NCBI RefSeq assembly: GCF_014646815.1
Contig: NZ_BMNZ01000004.1
Coordinates: 88,437-152,436 of the forward strand
Length of the DNA: 64,000 bases
Origin: Terrabacter tumescens
Lineage (GTDB): Bacteria; Actinomycetota; Actinomycetes; Actinomycetales; Dermatophilaceae
Direction of reading: 5' to 3'
This document shows, in pieces, positions 27,444 to 36,253 of the stretch. How positions within the stretch are numbered: position 1 is the stretch's first letter; every line of letters begins with the position of its first letter. The translations under genes and the position numbers were made by a program. The notes below the pieces were generated by a model. It did no database searches and was not told the origin of the DNA. It was given only the letters and a program-made list of their open reading frames with translations.

Positions 27444-27501
27444 CATATCAAGTCGACGGGGCCGTGGTGCTGGGGCGAGGCGCTCACTCGACGGCGCCAC
27501 A

Positions 27502-27538
27502 GTGCCCACCCGACGGGATCTCCCCGTCGGGTGGGCAC
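27502..27538. terminator. Perfect 16-bp hairpin (family D)
   Basis: GTGCCCACCCGACGGG and CCCGTCGGGTGGGCAC pair perfectly around a 5-base loop. It lies after the LLM gene stop (27563, minus strand) and is a good terminator for it, insulating the marR promoter. Confidence 0.8.
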
Positions 27539-27562
27539 GTCGGTGCGCTCTCCGACAGCGCC

Positions 27563-28498
27563 TCAGGCGAGCTGGCGCAGGACCGCGTCGGAGATGTCGG
27601 CCAGGTGGTCGAGGTCGGAGAGGTCGAGGACCTGAAGGTAGAGGCGCTCCGCGCCCGCCGCCTCGAACGTCGCGAGCTTCTCGACGACCGCATCGGGCGA
27701 GCCGGCGAGGCCGTTGGTGCGCAGCTCCTCGAGGTCCCGACCGATGGCGTCGGCCCGCAGTCGCAGCGTCGCGTCGTCGCGGGCGACGCACACCACCTGC
27801 GCGGCCGACATCGTCATCGACGAGGGCTCCCGTCCCGCCTCGCGAGCCACGGCACGCACTCGTTCGAACAGCCGGCCCGCGTCGTCGGCCGACACGAAAG
27901 GCGCGTTGAACTCCGCGGCATACCGCACCGCGAGAGCGGGCGTTCGGCGTTTGCCGCCGCCACCGATGATGACCGGGACGCCGCCGGGCTGCACGGGCTT
28001 GGCGAGCGCGGGGGAGTCGGTGATCGGGTAGTGGGTCCCCTTGTGGCTGAACGTCTTTCCCGGCTCGGTGTCCCACAGCCCCGTGATGACGGCGAGCTGC
28101 TCCTCCAAGCGGTCGAAGCGCTCGCCGAGCGGTGGGAAGGGGATGCCGTATGCCGTGTGCTCGGCCTCGAACCAGCCCGCGCCGAGTCCCAGCTCGACGC
28201 GTCCACCGCTCATCTGGTCGACGCCCGCGACCTGGATCGCGAGCGGGCCGGGCAGGCGGAAGGTCGCAGAGGTGACGAGGGTGCCGAGCCGGATGGTCGA
28301 GGTCTCGCGCGCGAGGCCGGCCAGGGTGGTCCAGGCGTCGGTCGGTCCGGCTCCGCCGTCACCGCCCATCGACAGGTAGTGGTCCGAGCGGAAGAAGCCG
28401 TTGAAGCCGGTGTCCTCGGCCGCCCGGGCGACGGCGAGCACGTCGTCGTAGGTGGCGCCCTGCTGGGGCTCGGTGAAGATGCGTAGGTCGAGGGTCAT
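27563..28498 (-). CDS. LLM-class (F420-dependent-type) oxidoreductase
   Basis: 311 residues, TIM-barrel luciferase-like family. Typical segments are DTGFNGFFRSDHYL near residue 35, IRLGTLVTSATFRLPGPLAIQVAGVDQMSGGRVELGLGAGW (the most conserved stretch; here positions about 70-110) and PVIIGGGGKR. It matches the actinobacterial F420-dependent subgroup, which uses the deazaflavin F420 for hydride transfer. The substrate is unknown. Starts 17 bp downstream of the TetR gene on the same strand, so it may share its transcript and be under TetR control. Confidence 0.85.
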   Translation of the reverse strand: MTLDLRIFTEPQQGATYDDVLAVARAAEDTGFNGFFRSDHYLSMGGDGGAGPTDAWTTLAGLARETSTIRLGTLVTSATFRLPGPLAIQVAGVDQMSGGRVELGLGAGWFEAEHTAYGIPFPPLGERFDRLEEQLAVITGLWDTEPGKTFSHKGTHYPITDSPALAKPVQPGGVPVIIGGGGKRRTPALAVRYAAEFNAPFVSADDAGRLFERVRAVAREAGREPSSMTMSAAQVVCVARDDATLRLRADAIGRDLEELRTNGLAGSPDAVVEKLATFEAAGAERLYLQVLDLSDLDHLADISDAVLRQLA

Positions 28499-28515
28499 GA
28501 CCCTGCAACCACGGT

Positions 28516-29181
28516 TCAGTCGCGAACAATCCCGTCGACGACGACCTCGAGCATGGGGCGCACGTCGAGCTCCGTGCGGCTCGTGTCGGCGACGCTGGCG
28601 ACACCGCTGACGAGGCGCATGATGTTGGCGGCGTCGACGCCGGGACGCAGCTCGCCGTCGGCGCCGAGGTGGTCGATGACGCGGCGGTTGGCGTCGCTCA
28701 TGACGCGGCACTTGCGGTACATCGGCGAGGCCGGGTCGTCCATGGCGGCGCAGATCTTGCTCGCGGCCCCGCGGTGCAGGGTGATGTGGTCGATGAAGTG
28801 CTCGAACCAGTCGAGCAGCATCTGCCGGGCGGGCAGTCCCGTGGCGATCGCTGCGTCGGCGTCGGCTGCGACGCGGTCGGTCCAGTCCTGCATGAGCGCG
28901 TCGACGAGGGCCTCGCGGGTGGGGAAGTGGCGGTAGAGGGTGCCCGGACCTACTCCGGCGCGCTTGGCGATCTCGTCGAGCGAGGAGTCGGTGCCGCGCT
29001 CGGTGAAGACGATGCGGGCCGTCGCGAGGATCTTGTCGTAGTTGCGCCGGGCGTCGGCGCGCATCGGGCGAGGAGATTTCCCGGTCGATTCCTGGGCTGG
29101 TCCGTCGGCCGAATCCCCTTGGGCGGCAACGGATCCCGGCGACGGGTCGAGCGTCGCCTTGCCGGCTTCGGCAGGCGTCAC
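28516..29181 (-). CDS. TetR family transcriptional regulator
   Basis: 221 residues. After a ~40-residue Ser/Pro/Gly-rich N-terminal extension, the HTH is at about residues 50-95 (ARRNYDKILATARIVFTERG, LDEIAKRAGVGPGTLYRHFPTREALVDALM). The C-terminal domain is ligand-binding. Divergent from an MFS exporter gene with two palindromes between them; the usual arrangement of a repressor and its exporter target. A shorter start near the HTH (MRADARRNY) is possible. Confidence 0.9.
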   Translation of the reverse strand: MTPAEAGKATLDPSPGSVAAQGDSADGPAQESTGKSPRPMRADARRNYDKILATARIVFTERGTDSSLDEIAKRAGVGPGTLYRHFPTREALVDALMQDWTDRVAADADAAIATGLPARQMLLDWFEHFIDHITLHRGAASKICAAMDDPASPMYRKCRVMSDANRRVIDHLGADGELRPGVDAANIMRLVSGVASVADTSRTELDVRPMLEVVVDGIVRD

Positions 29182-29201
29182 GAGGAAACTCCCTTGCTAA
29201 A

Positions 29202-29252
29202 ACGGAGAGTGTCTCCGTATTGTTGGTCGAGCAGAACCGGAGTGGTTCTCCG
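29202..29252. promoter_or_regulatory. Two TetR-type operators between TetR and the MFS exporter
   Basis: Site 1 is ACGGAGA-GTG-TCTCCGT (29202-29218), a perfect 7-bp inverted repeat. Site 2 is CGGAG-N5-CTCCG (29238-29252), 36 bp away. Both share the CGGAG half-site and sit in the divergent promoter region. Confidence 0.7.
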
Positions 29253-29295
29253 CTAATCGTAGCGCCGACCGTCGTCACAGAGGAGTCCGGCACCC

Positions 29296-29532
29296 ATGAC
29301 CACCATGATCCAGCCCACCCGACAGGCCCGCCGCGTCCACCTGTCGCACCTCGCCACCACCCACCGCGCGCCGCTCGTGGCCCGCCCGGAGACCGGCGCC
29401 GCCGCCACGTCGGCCCGCGCCGCGACCGGTGGCCGTGCGACCCGGACCCGCGCCGCCGCCTTCACCCCGATGACCCGCGACCCGCTCACCGTCGAGACGC
29501 CGCGCCCCCAGTTCCAGCACCACGAAGCCTGA
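29296..29532 (+). CDS. Small basic Ala/Arg/Thr-rich protein, hypothetical
   Basis: 78 residues, rich in Arg, Thr and Ala with no hydrophobic segment and no recognised domain. GAGGAG stands ten bases before the ATG, and it ends eight bases before the MFS exporter ATG, so it is the first gene of the TetR-controlled transcript if real. Codon use is as GC-rich at third positions as neighbouring genes. It may be a true small protein, or a leader reading frame that couples translation to the exporter. Function unknown. Confidence 0.5.
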   Translation: MTTMIQPTRQARRVHLSHLATTHRAPLVARPETGAAATSARAATGGRATRTRAAAFTPMTRDPLTVETPRPQFQHHEA

Positions 29533-29540
29533 GGCAGAAC

Positions 29541-31055
29541 ATGTCGACCACCACCACCCCGCCCGCCACCCGACCGCCCGTGCCAGCCACGCCGTCCACG
29601 CCGTCTACGCCTGACCGTGTCGCCCGCCGCAGCTCCATCGGCCTCGGCGTCGTCCTCGTCGCCCAGCTCATGCTCGTGCTCGATGCGACCGTCGTGAACG
29701 TCGCCCTCCCGCACATCCAGACCGACCTCGGCTTCACGCCGGCCGGCCTGTCCTGGGTCCTCAACGCCTACACCCTCGCCTTCGGCGGCCTGCTGCTCTT
29801 CGGTGGGCGGCTCGGTGACGTCCTCGGACGCCTGCGCAGCTTCGAGATCGGCCTGGCGATCTTCACCGTCGCGAGCCTCCTCGGTGGCCTCGCCACCTCG
29901 CCGGCGTGGCTCATCGCCTCGCGCACCCTCCAGGGCGTCGGCGCCGCCCTCGCCGCCCCGAGCGTCCTCGCGCTCGTGACGACGAGCGCCCCGAACGAGG
30001 CCGCGCGCAACCGCGGCCTGGCCCTCTTCACCGCGGTCTCGTCCGCGGGCGCCTCGATCGGCCTGCTCCTCGGCGGCGCGCTGACCGACTTCGTCAGCTG
30101 GCACTGGACCCTCTTCGTCAACGTGCCGATCGGCGCCGTCGTGCTCGTGCTGGCCCGTCGCTTCGTCACCGAGACGCCGCGCGTGCGTGGCCGCTTCGAC
30201 GTCGTCGGCGCCGTCACGGCCACACTCGGCTCGGTCGCCGTCGTCCACGGCTTCATCAGCGCCGCCGACCGCGGCTGGACGGCGCCGCTGACGCTCGCGT
30301 CGTTCGTCCTGGGCCTCGGCCTGCTCGCCCTGTTCGTCCGCACCGAGAGCCGCGTCCCGGCGCCGCTCCTGCCGCTCGCGCTCGTCCGTGACCGCACTCG
30401 CGGTGGGGCGCTCGTGCTCATGGCGCTCGTCGTCGGCGCCCAGTTCTCGACGTTCTTCCTCGTGACGCAGTACCTCCAGCTCGTCCTCGGCTTCAGCCCG
30501 GTCGCGACCGGCGCCGCGTTCCTGCCGCTCAGCCTCGCGATCTTCGCGACGTCGCGGGTCAGCGCCCGCCTCGTCGCCAAGGTCGGTCCGCGCCCGATGC
30601 TCCTCGTGGGCACGCTCGGGCTGACGGCGAGCTTCGTGTGGCTGAGCAGCATCACGACGACGAGCACGTATGCCGGCCACCTCCTCGGCGCCCTCGTGCT
30701 CAACGGCGTCTCCGCGGCCCTCGTCTTCATGCCCGTCACCGTCGTCGTCCTCGGCGGCGTCGACCGGGCGCAGGCGGGCACCGTCTCGGGCCTGCTGCAG
30801 ACCGCGCAGCAGCTCGGTGGCGCCGTGGGCCTCGCAGCCATCGTGAGCGTCTACGCCTCCAAGGCGGTCCCGGGCCAGTTCGTCCCCGGTGTCGAGCCGG
30901 CGTTCCTCACCTCGGCCACCTTCACCCTCGTCGCCCTGCTCGTCGCGGCCCTCGTGCTGCGCCCCCGCCCGGCGCGAGCTGGTGGGCAGCCGCAGCCGCA
31001 GCCGACGCGCGAGAGCGTCGCCGTCGCGGCCGCGGACGGCGCCGAGGCGAGCTGA
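29541..31055 (+). CDS. MFS transporter, DHA2 (14-helix) drug-exporter type
   Basis: 504 residues. A Thr/Pro-rich N-terminus (1-30) precedes about fourteen membrane helices. The DHA2 hallmark LVLDATVVNVALPHIQTDLG is in helix 1, FGGRLGDVLGRLRSFEIG in loop 2-3, and IGLLLGGALTDFVSWHWTLFVNVPIG in helix 5. It should export toxic compounds by proton antiport under control of the divergent TetR protein. The start at 29541 follows GAGGCAGAAC. Confidence 0.92.
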   Translation: MSTTTTPPATRPPVPATPSTPSTPDRVARRSSIGLGVVLVAQLMLVLDATVVNVALPHIQTDLGFTPAGLSWVLNAYTLAFGGLLLFGGRLGDVLGRLRSFEIGLAIFTVASLLGGLATSPAWLIASRTLQGVGAALAAPSVLALVTTSAPNEAARNRGLALFTAVSSAGASIGLLLGGALTDFVSWHWTLFVNVPIGAVVLVLARRFVTETPRVRGRFDVVGAVTATLGSVAVVHGFISAADRGWTAPLTLASFVLGLGLLALFVRTESRVPAPLLPLALVRDRTRGGALVLMALVVGAQFSTFFLVTQYLQLVLGFSPVATGAAFLPLSLAIFATSRVSARLVAKVGPRPMLLVGTLGLTASFVWLSSITTTSTYAGHLLGALVLNGVSAALVFMPVTVVVLGGVDRAQAGTVSGLLQTAQQLGGAVGLAAIVSVYASKAVPGQFVPGVEPAFLTSATFTLVALLVAALVLRPRPARAGGQPQPQPTRESVAVAAADGAEAS

Positions 31056-31089
31056 CCCACCCCCGTCCACCCCACCGCTCCCAGCACCT

Positions 31090-31119
31090 GAACCGAACGC
31101 GGCGTTCGGTCTCGAACTC
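31090..31119. repeat. Single family B element
   Basis: One arm-like unit, GAACCGAACGCGGCGTTCGG followed by TCTCGAACTC, matches the arms of the hairpin at 7727-7791. It lies between the convergent DHA2 exporter and PknH-like genes. Confidence 0.75.
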
Positions 31120-31218
31120 ACCGGCAGATGGGGTAGGTGAGTGGGCCGCAACAAGTCCGCCGATTCGGGGTGGGCGTGGGTCAGGCCGCGCAGCGCCGGG
31201 TCAGCCGGGTCAGCCGTG

Positions 31219-32052
31219 TCAGCCGAGGCGGGCCGCGGACCGCTCGGCCAGCGTCTCCGCATCGACGACCTTGGCGGCCTCGGGCGACGTCGACACGACG
31301 CTCACCGAGACCCGCGTCCCGGTGCGCACGACCGAGACGAGCTGGCGCAGCAGGTGGTTGTCCTGGTCGAAGTCCATGGTCCAGCGCTGCCCCTCCGAGC
31401 CGTCCGGGAGGATGACCTGCACCGGTGCCGACGCCCGGAAGCCGACGCCCTTCATCCCCTCGTTCGACGGGTCGGTGCACTGGGTGCGCCAGTCGAGGAC
31501 CTCGGACACCATCTGCTGCGCGTCGGCCGTCTCCCGGAAGTCGAGCACGTACTGGTCGGCGTAGAGGTCGCCGCTGTCGGCCTGGGCGGAGTACATCTTC
31601 CGGAGGCCGTACTGCGCCTCCGGGCTCTTCGTCTGGCACGCCGTGATCGTCGCCTGTCCCGCGCCCGGGGCCGTGTGCAGCTGGGCCGTGGGCCAGCCGG
31701 CGGCCACGTAGTCGTTGGCGACCATGAGGCTCTTCTCGGAGAAGGCCGCCCGTGGCGACGACGCGGACGAGGGCGTACGCGTGGGGCTCGGTGCCGTCGT
31801 CGTGGCGCGCGTCGTGGCGGGCGCCGCTGCGGAGGTGGGCGGCACCGTCCGGGTGGTCACGGCGGTGGAGGTCTGGCTCGTCCGCGGAGGCGCCGTCGTG
31901 CCCGACGAGCCGCCGACGCCGGTGCTCGGGCCGGTGCCGGCGCTCGGGGTGGCCCCGGCTCCGGTCATCCCGTGGATGAGGACGCCGGCCGCGACGCCCG
32001 CGACGGCAGCCGTTGCGAGCACGGCGGCGACGGTGGTGTTCCTGCTCTTCAT
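31219..32052 (-). CDS. Secreted/anchored protein with PknH-like sensor domain
   Basis: 277 residues. A signal anchor covers about residues 8-30, then a 70-residue Thr/Ser/Pro linker, then a globular domain of about 165 residues with two cysteines (TACQTKS, TQCTDPS) and the YVLDFRETADAQQMVSEVLDW pattern. This resembles the extracellular sensor domain found in PknH and in stand-alone actinobacterial sensor proteins; the match is by eye. The ATG at 32052 follows AGGGAGAGACC. The upstream ECF sigma gene on the same strand and the divergent kinase make a signalling cluster. Confidence 0.65.
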   Translation of the reverse strand: MKSRNTTVAAVLATAAVAGVAAGVLIHGMTGAGATPSAGTGPSTGVGGSSGTTAPPRTSQTSTAVTTRTVPPTSAAAPATTRATTTAPSPTRTPSSASSPRAAFSEKSLMVANDYVAAGWPTAQLHTAPGAGQATITACQTKSPEAQYGLRKMYSAQADSGDLYADQYVLDFRETADAQQMVSEVLDWRTQCTDPSNEGMKGVGFRASAPVQVILPDGSEGQRWTMDFDQDNHLLRQLVSVVRTGTRVSVSVVSTSPEAAKVVDAETLAERSAARLG

Positions 32053-32215
32053 GGTCTCTCCCTGTGGTCGGCCCGCGTGGGCCGGTCGGCCCGGTGCCCG
32101 TGCCCGGTGGTCCGGTGGTCCCGCGTCCGGTGGTCCCGCGTCGTCCGGCGTGGGCGTGTTCACGGATGGAGATGCGCCGGCGCTCCCATTTGTTGCCGGC
32201 GACCGTCCACGGGTG

Positions 32216-32782
32216 TCAGGCCAGGCGCTCGACGAGGTGCCCGCGCATGAAGGCCCGCGCGTCGTGGATGCGCGCCTTGGCCGTGCCGAGCGGCACCCCG
32301 GTGATCTCCGCGACCTCGTCGTAGGGCAGCTGCCCCAGGTCGCGCAGCACGAAGGACTCCACGAGGTGCGGCTTCGCGGCCTCCATCGCCTCGAGCGCCT
32401 CCATGAGGTCGACCCGTGACCCGGCCATGACGCTCGTCGTGCGCGGGTCGAGGGCCTCGGGCAGCACGGCCACGGCCTGCTCCGACCCGCGCCGCTTGAG
32501 CGAGCGGTAGGTCGAGCGGGCGCTGTTGGACGCGATGACGGTCACCCAGCCGACGAACGAGCCCGCGCCGGAGAAGGACCGGAGCTTGGTCGCGACCGCC
32601 ACGAGCGCGTCCTGGCAGGCCTCTTCGGCGTCGGCCCGGTGGGGGAGGAACTTGGCGCAGCGCCGCATCACGAGCGGCTCGAGCGCGCGGACGAGGTCGT
32701 CGACAGCGTGCGGGTCCCCGTCGAGCGCGGCGAGCCTCAGCCGCTCCAGCGTGTCGGCCTCGGACGCCTCGTCGTGCAGCAC
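32216..32782 (-). CDS. RNA polymerase sigma factor, ECF type
   Basis: 188 residues, two sigma domains only. Region 2 is at about residues 20-90 (ALEPLVMRRCAKFLPHRADAEEACQDALVAV, then FVGWVTVIASNSARSTYRSLKRRG). Region 4 is at about 130-180 (VESFVLRDLGQLPYDEVAEITGVPLGTAKARIHDAR). GGAG precedes the GTG. No anti-sigma factor with a zinc or membrane domain is next to it; the downstream gene is the PknH-like anchored protein, and the divergent neighbour is a kinase, so control by phosphorylation is an option. Confidence 0.9.
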   Translation of the reverse strand: MLHDEASEADTLERLRLAALDGDPHAVDDLVRALEPLVMRRCAKFLPHRADAEEACQDALVAVATKLRSFSGAGSFVGWVTVIASNSARSTYRSLKRRGSEQAVAVLPEALDPRTTSVMAGSRVDLMEALEAMEAAKPHLVESFVLRDLGQLPYDEVAEITGVPLGTAKARIHDARAFMRGHLVERLA

Positions 32783-32844
32783 CGTCTGCTCCGTTCCCCT
32801 GACCGGTCGGCCGCCCGCGCGAGCGGATGGGCCATGATGACGCG

Positions 32845-33801
32845 ATGGAGGCTATCGGTCGATACCAGCTCCGGCACCGTCTGGGCGCCGGTGCGTTCGC
32901 GACGGTCTGGCTCGCGCACGACCCCGACCTCGCCGTCCCGGTGGCGGTCAAGGTGCTCGCCGACAACTGGAGCGCCGACCTCGACATCCGCCAGCGCTTC
33001 CTCGCCGAGGCCAGGCTCCTGCGCCGCCTGTCGGACGACCGGGTCGTGCGCGTCCACGACCTCGGCGAGCTCCCGGACGGTCGCCCCTACTTCGTCATGG
33101 ACTACGTCGACGGCGGCACCGTCGCCGACGTGCTCAAGGCGGTCGTCGCCTCCGACGAGGCGCGGGATCCGTTGCGGGCCCTGGCGATCGGGGCCGACGC
33201 GGCACGCGGGCTGCACGTGCTGCACGAGCACGGCGTCGTCCACCGCGACGTCAAGCCGGGCAACCTGCTGCTGACCCAGCGCGACGGCCGCGACCACGTC
33301 GTCATCGCCGACCTCGGCATGGCCAAGGCCCTCGCCGAGTCCTCGGGGCTCACCGTCACGGCCGGCACGCCGGCCTACATGGCGCCCGAGCAGGCCCACG
33401 GCGCCAAGGGATTCGACGAGCGCGCCGATGTCTACGCCGCCGCGGCCGTCACCTACGCGCTGCTCACCGGGACGGCGCCGTATGCCGTCGACGGCGGCCT
33501 GCTGAGCATCGCCACCCGTGACCCCAAGCTCTCACCCGCCGCGGTCGGTCCGGTCGCCGGCACCCCGCGCGAGCTCGACGAGCTGCTCCGCTCGGCGCTG
33601 GCCCACGACCCGGCCCGCCGGCCACGGACCGCGCTCGAGCTCGCGGACCGGCTGGACGGCATACGCCATCGGCTCGAGAGCGAGGGGCCGGGCGCGGCGC
33701 CCGCCACGACGTGGGGCGGGGGAGCGCTCGCGGGCCTCGCCGCGGCGACCTTCACGGTCTTCACGCTCGCGACATGGCTGACCCTCCGCCTCCTCGGGTG
33801 A
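32845..33801 (+). CDS. Serine/threonine protein kinase, C-terminally membrane-anchored
   Basis: 318 residues from the ATG at 32845; the kinase fold starts at once (IGRYQLRHRLGAGAFATVWLA). VAVKVL has the ATP Lys, HRDVKPGN the catalytic loop, ADLG replaces DFG, and GTPAYMAPEQ closes the activation segment. The last ~25 residues form one membrane helix with nothing outside, so it cannot sense extracellular ligands by itself. CATGAT six bases before this ATG may be its -10 box; an ATG at 32827 would add six residues. The PknH-like protein nearby could supply the missing sensor function. Confidence 0.93.
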   Translation: MEAIGRYQLRHRLGAGAFATVWLAHDPDLAVPVAVKVLADNWSADLDIRQRFLAEARLLRRLSDDRVVRVHDLGELPDGRPYFVMDYVDGGTVADVLKAVVASDEARDPLRALAIGADAARGLHVLHEHGVVHRDVKPGNLLLTQRDGRDHVVIADLGMAKALAESSGLTVTAGTPAYMAPEQAHGAKGFDERADVYAAAAVTYALLTGTAPYAVDGGLLSIATRDPKLSPAAVGPVAGTPRELDELLRSALAHDPARRPRTALELADRLDGIRHRLESEGPGAAPATTWGGGALAGLAAATFTVFTLATWLTLRLLG

Positions 33802-33834
33802 GGTGACGGAGGGTCGGCAGGCGGTCGTGCGGGC

Positions 33835-34353
33835 TCAGTGCCCCTGCGGCATGGCCCAGCGGGCCGTCGAGGTGCCCTGCTCCTTGGCGCGGTCGAAGGC
33901 CTCGCCGATGATCTTCTCGGCAGCCTCGCGGTTGCCCCAGTCGGAGCCCTCGACGTGCTTGCCGGGCTCGAGGTCCTTGTAGCGCTCGAAGAAGTGCTGG
34001 ATCTCGTCGAGCGTGAACGTGCTGACGTCGGAGATGTCCTGGACGTCGGCGGTGCGCGGGTCGACCGGCACGCAGAGCACCTTGTCGTCGCCGCCGGCCT
34101 CGTCGGTCATGTGGAAGACGCCGATCGGGCGGGCCTCGACGACGACGCCGGGGAAGACCGGCTCGGGCAGCAGCACGAGGGCGTCCAGGGGGTCGCCGTC
34201 CTCGCCGAGCGAGTCCTCGATGTAGCCGTAGTCGGCGGGGTAGGCCATCGGCGTGAAGAGGTAGCGGTCGAGGCGGATGCGGCCCGTCTCGTGGTCGACC
34301 TCGTACTTGTTGCGCTGTCCGCGCGGGATCTCGATGGTGACGTCGAACTCCAC
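33835..34353 (-). CDS. ppa: Inorganic pyrophosphatase (family I)
   Basis: 172 residues, usual length. It hydrolyses pyrophosphate with Mg2+. [19 protein letters not shown] opens the fold; [12 protein letters not shown] holds the metal-binding aspartates; [10 protein letters not shown] is the later conserved stretch. The GTG at 34353 follows GAAGGGGAAGAC; extending to the next in-frame start would add 70 residues with no family support. Divergent from dacB, as is common in actinobacteria. Confidence 0.96.
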   Translation of the reverse strand: MEFDVTIEIPRGQRNKYEVDHETGRIRLDRYLFTPMAYPADYGYIEDSLGEDGDPLDALVLLPEPVFPGVVVEARPIGVFHMTDEAGGDDKVLCVPVDPRTADVQDISDVSTFTLDEIQHFFERYKDLEPGKHVEGSDWGNREAAEKIIGEAFDRAKEQGTSTARWAMPQGH

Positions 34354-34519
34354 GTCTTCCCCTTCTTCACGGTCTTCGGGTGCTGTCTCGGGTGCTGTCT
34401 CTGATGCGGCGCGCGTGCCGGAGCACTCGCCTGCGGCTGACAGAATCGTCCGCGACAGTGTGTCAGCAAGGACCGGCCTTGCGCGAAACAGCACGGACGA
34501 CGGACGGGGGTGGGCAGGC

Positions 34520-36130
34520 ATGGCACGAGAGTCGAGGCCCGGGCGCCGCGCCCCCCGCCACACCTACGGCGCGGCCGTCGTGGGCTCGCTCGTGACGATC
34601 TTGCTGGGGTATGCCGTGCTCGACGTCGCCGACGCCGCGCCCGGTCCGCTGACGCTGCGTCCACTGCCGCCGCCCGCCCCGACCGAGTACGTCGCGAAGC
34701 GCACGCTGCCGCTCGTGGAGCAGCCGACGCTGCCGACCTCGGTCGAGGCGCCGCTGCCGGCGCTGGCCGGCGAGACCGCCGCCCCCTCGGCCGACGGCAT
34801 CGACCGGGCCCTCGCCGCGGTCCGGGCCATGCCGGCCCTGCGCGACTCGGCCCTCGTCGTGCGCGACGGCCAGAGCGGGGAGGTGCTGCTCGACCAGCGC
34901 GGTGACGAGCTGCGCATCCCGGCCTCGACCACCAAGCTGCTGTCGGCCGCCGCCATCGGCCGGACGTTCGCGCCCGACGCGACGTTGCGGACCGTGGTGC
35001 GCGAGGGCGACACGCCCGACCAGATCGTCCTCGTCGCGGGCGGCGACTCGCTGCTCGCCCCGGGCAAGGGCGACCTGCAGGCCGTCGCCGGCCACGCCGG
35101 TCTGGGCGACCTCGCCGACCAGGTCGCCTCGGCGCTGGAGGCCCGCGGCACGCGCGCCGTCACGCTCTACGTCGACGAGACGTATGCCGACGGCCCGACG
35201 ACCGCCCCGACGTGGGGCTCGACGTTCCGCAGCTCGGGCATCACCGGCGCGGTCGCCATGCTCGGCCTGTCGAGCCAGCGGGCACGGGGCGGCGCGCCCG
35301 GCCCTGCCGACCCCGTGCTCGCGGTCCGGACGACCTTCGCCGGCCTGCTCGAGTCCCGTGGCGTCGACGTGACGGTGGCGGCGCGTGGCCGGGCGCCCGG
35401 TGTCGCCGGCTCGCCGATGCCGACACCGACGACCGGACCGACGCCGACCACCTCGGGATCGGACACGGCGACACCCGACGACGGCGCGACCTCGGGCGAC
35501 GGCTCGGGCGACGGCTCCGGCACGGCCACGCCCTCGGCCACGGCGGGCGCCCGCACCCAGGGCCCGGGTGCCGTCCTCGGCAGCGTCACGTCGGCGCCCG
35601 TGCGCGAGCAGCTGGCCCTGGCCCTGACCGACAGCGACAACGCGTTGACCGAGATCCTCGCCCGTCAGGCGGCCTACCGCTCCGGCTCGGCCACCGACTT
35701 CGCGGCCGTCGGCTCGTGGGTCGTGTCGCAGGTGGCCGCGCTCGGGCTCGACACGACGGGCGTCACCCTCTCCGACGCGAGCGGGCTCTCGCGCGAGAAC
35801 CGCGTGCGTGCCTCGCTGCTGTCCGACGTGCTCGTGCTCGGCTACGACGGCAAGCACCCGGTGCTGCGCCGCGCCCTCGACGGACTGCCCATCGGTGGCC
35901 TGACCGGCACCCTGGCGGGCCGGTTCACCGGCCCGGACCACGACGCGGCGGGCCGCGCGCGCGCCAAGACCGGCACCCTGACGGGCGCCAACGCGCTCGC
36001 CGGAAGCGTCGTCGACGACGACGGTCGGCTCCTCGTCTTCGTGGGTATGGTCGCCGGAGTGGGAACCAACGACGCTCGGGCGGCGTTGGACCGTCTGGTG
36101 GCGACGCTCGCCTCGTGCGGGTGTCGCTGA
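34520..36130 (+). CDS. dacB: D-alanyl-D-alanine carboxypeptidase/endopeptidase (PBP4 type)
   Basis: 536 residues. A signal anchor lies at about residues 17-38. The three penicillin-binding motifs are Ser136-TTK (SxxK), Ser372-DN (SxN) and Lys483-TGT (KTG). It trims or cleaves peptidoglycan cross-links outside the membrane. Between the second and third parts sits an insertion of about 45 Thr/Ser/Gly/Asp/Pro residues (near 300-345), an unusual linker within domain II/III. The ATG has GGGCAGG ahead. tilS and hpt follow one gene later, the normal actinobacterial order. Confidence 0.93.
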   Translation: MARESRPGRRAPRHTYGAAVVGSLVTILLGYAVLDVADAAPGPLTLRPLPPPAPTEYVAKRTLPLVEQPTLPTSVEAPLPALAGETAAPSADGIDRALAAVRAMPALRDSALVVRDGQSGEVLLDQRGDELRIPASTTKLLSAAAIGRTFAPDATLRTVVREGDTPDQIVLVAGGDSLLAPGKGDLQAVAGHAGLGDLADQVASALEARGTRAVTLYVDETYADGPTTAPTWGSTFRSSGITGAVAMLGLSSQRARGGAPGPADPVLAVRTTFAGLLESRGVDVTVAARGRAPGVAGSPMPTPTTGPTPTTSGSDTATPDDGATSGDGSGDGSGTATPSATAGARTQGPGAVLGSVTSAPVREQLALALTDSDNALTEILARQAAYRSGSATDFAAVGSWVVSQVAALGLDTTGVTLSDASGLSRENRVRASLLSDVLVLGYDGKHPVLRRALDGLPIGGLTGTLAGRFTGPDHDAAGRARAKTGTLTGANALAGSVVDDDGRLLVFVGMVAGVGTNDARAALDRLVATLASCGCR

Positions 36131-36253
36131 CGGGCCGAGAGGCCGTTCGGGGACCGGGTCAGCGACGACGTTCGTGACCTTTCCGTGAGCGGGTCCTGGC
36201 CCTCCAGACACCTCGCGCGACGTCGACATCGTCACGGCACGGAAAGGGCTGGC

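Noticed and set aside
25731-31055. Genomic island or mobile resistance cassette
   Set aside because: Base composition and codon use match the rest, and no integrase, transposase or tRNA attachment repeat is seen.
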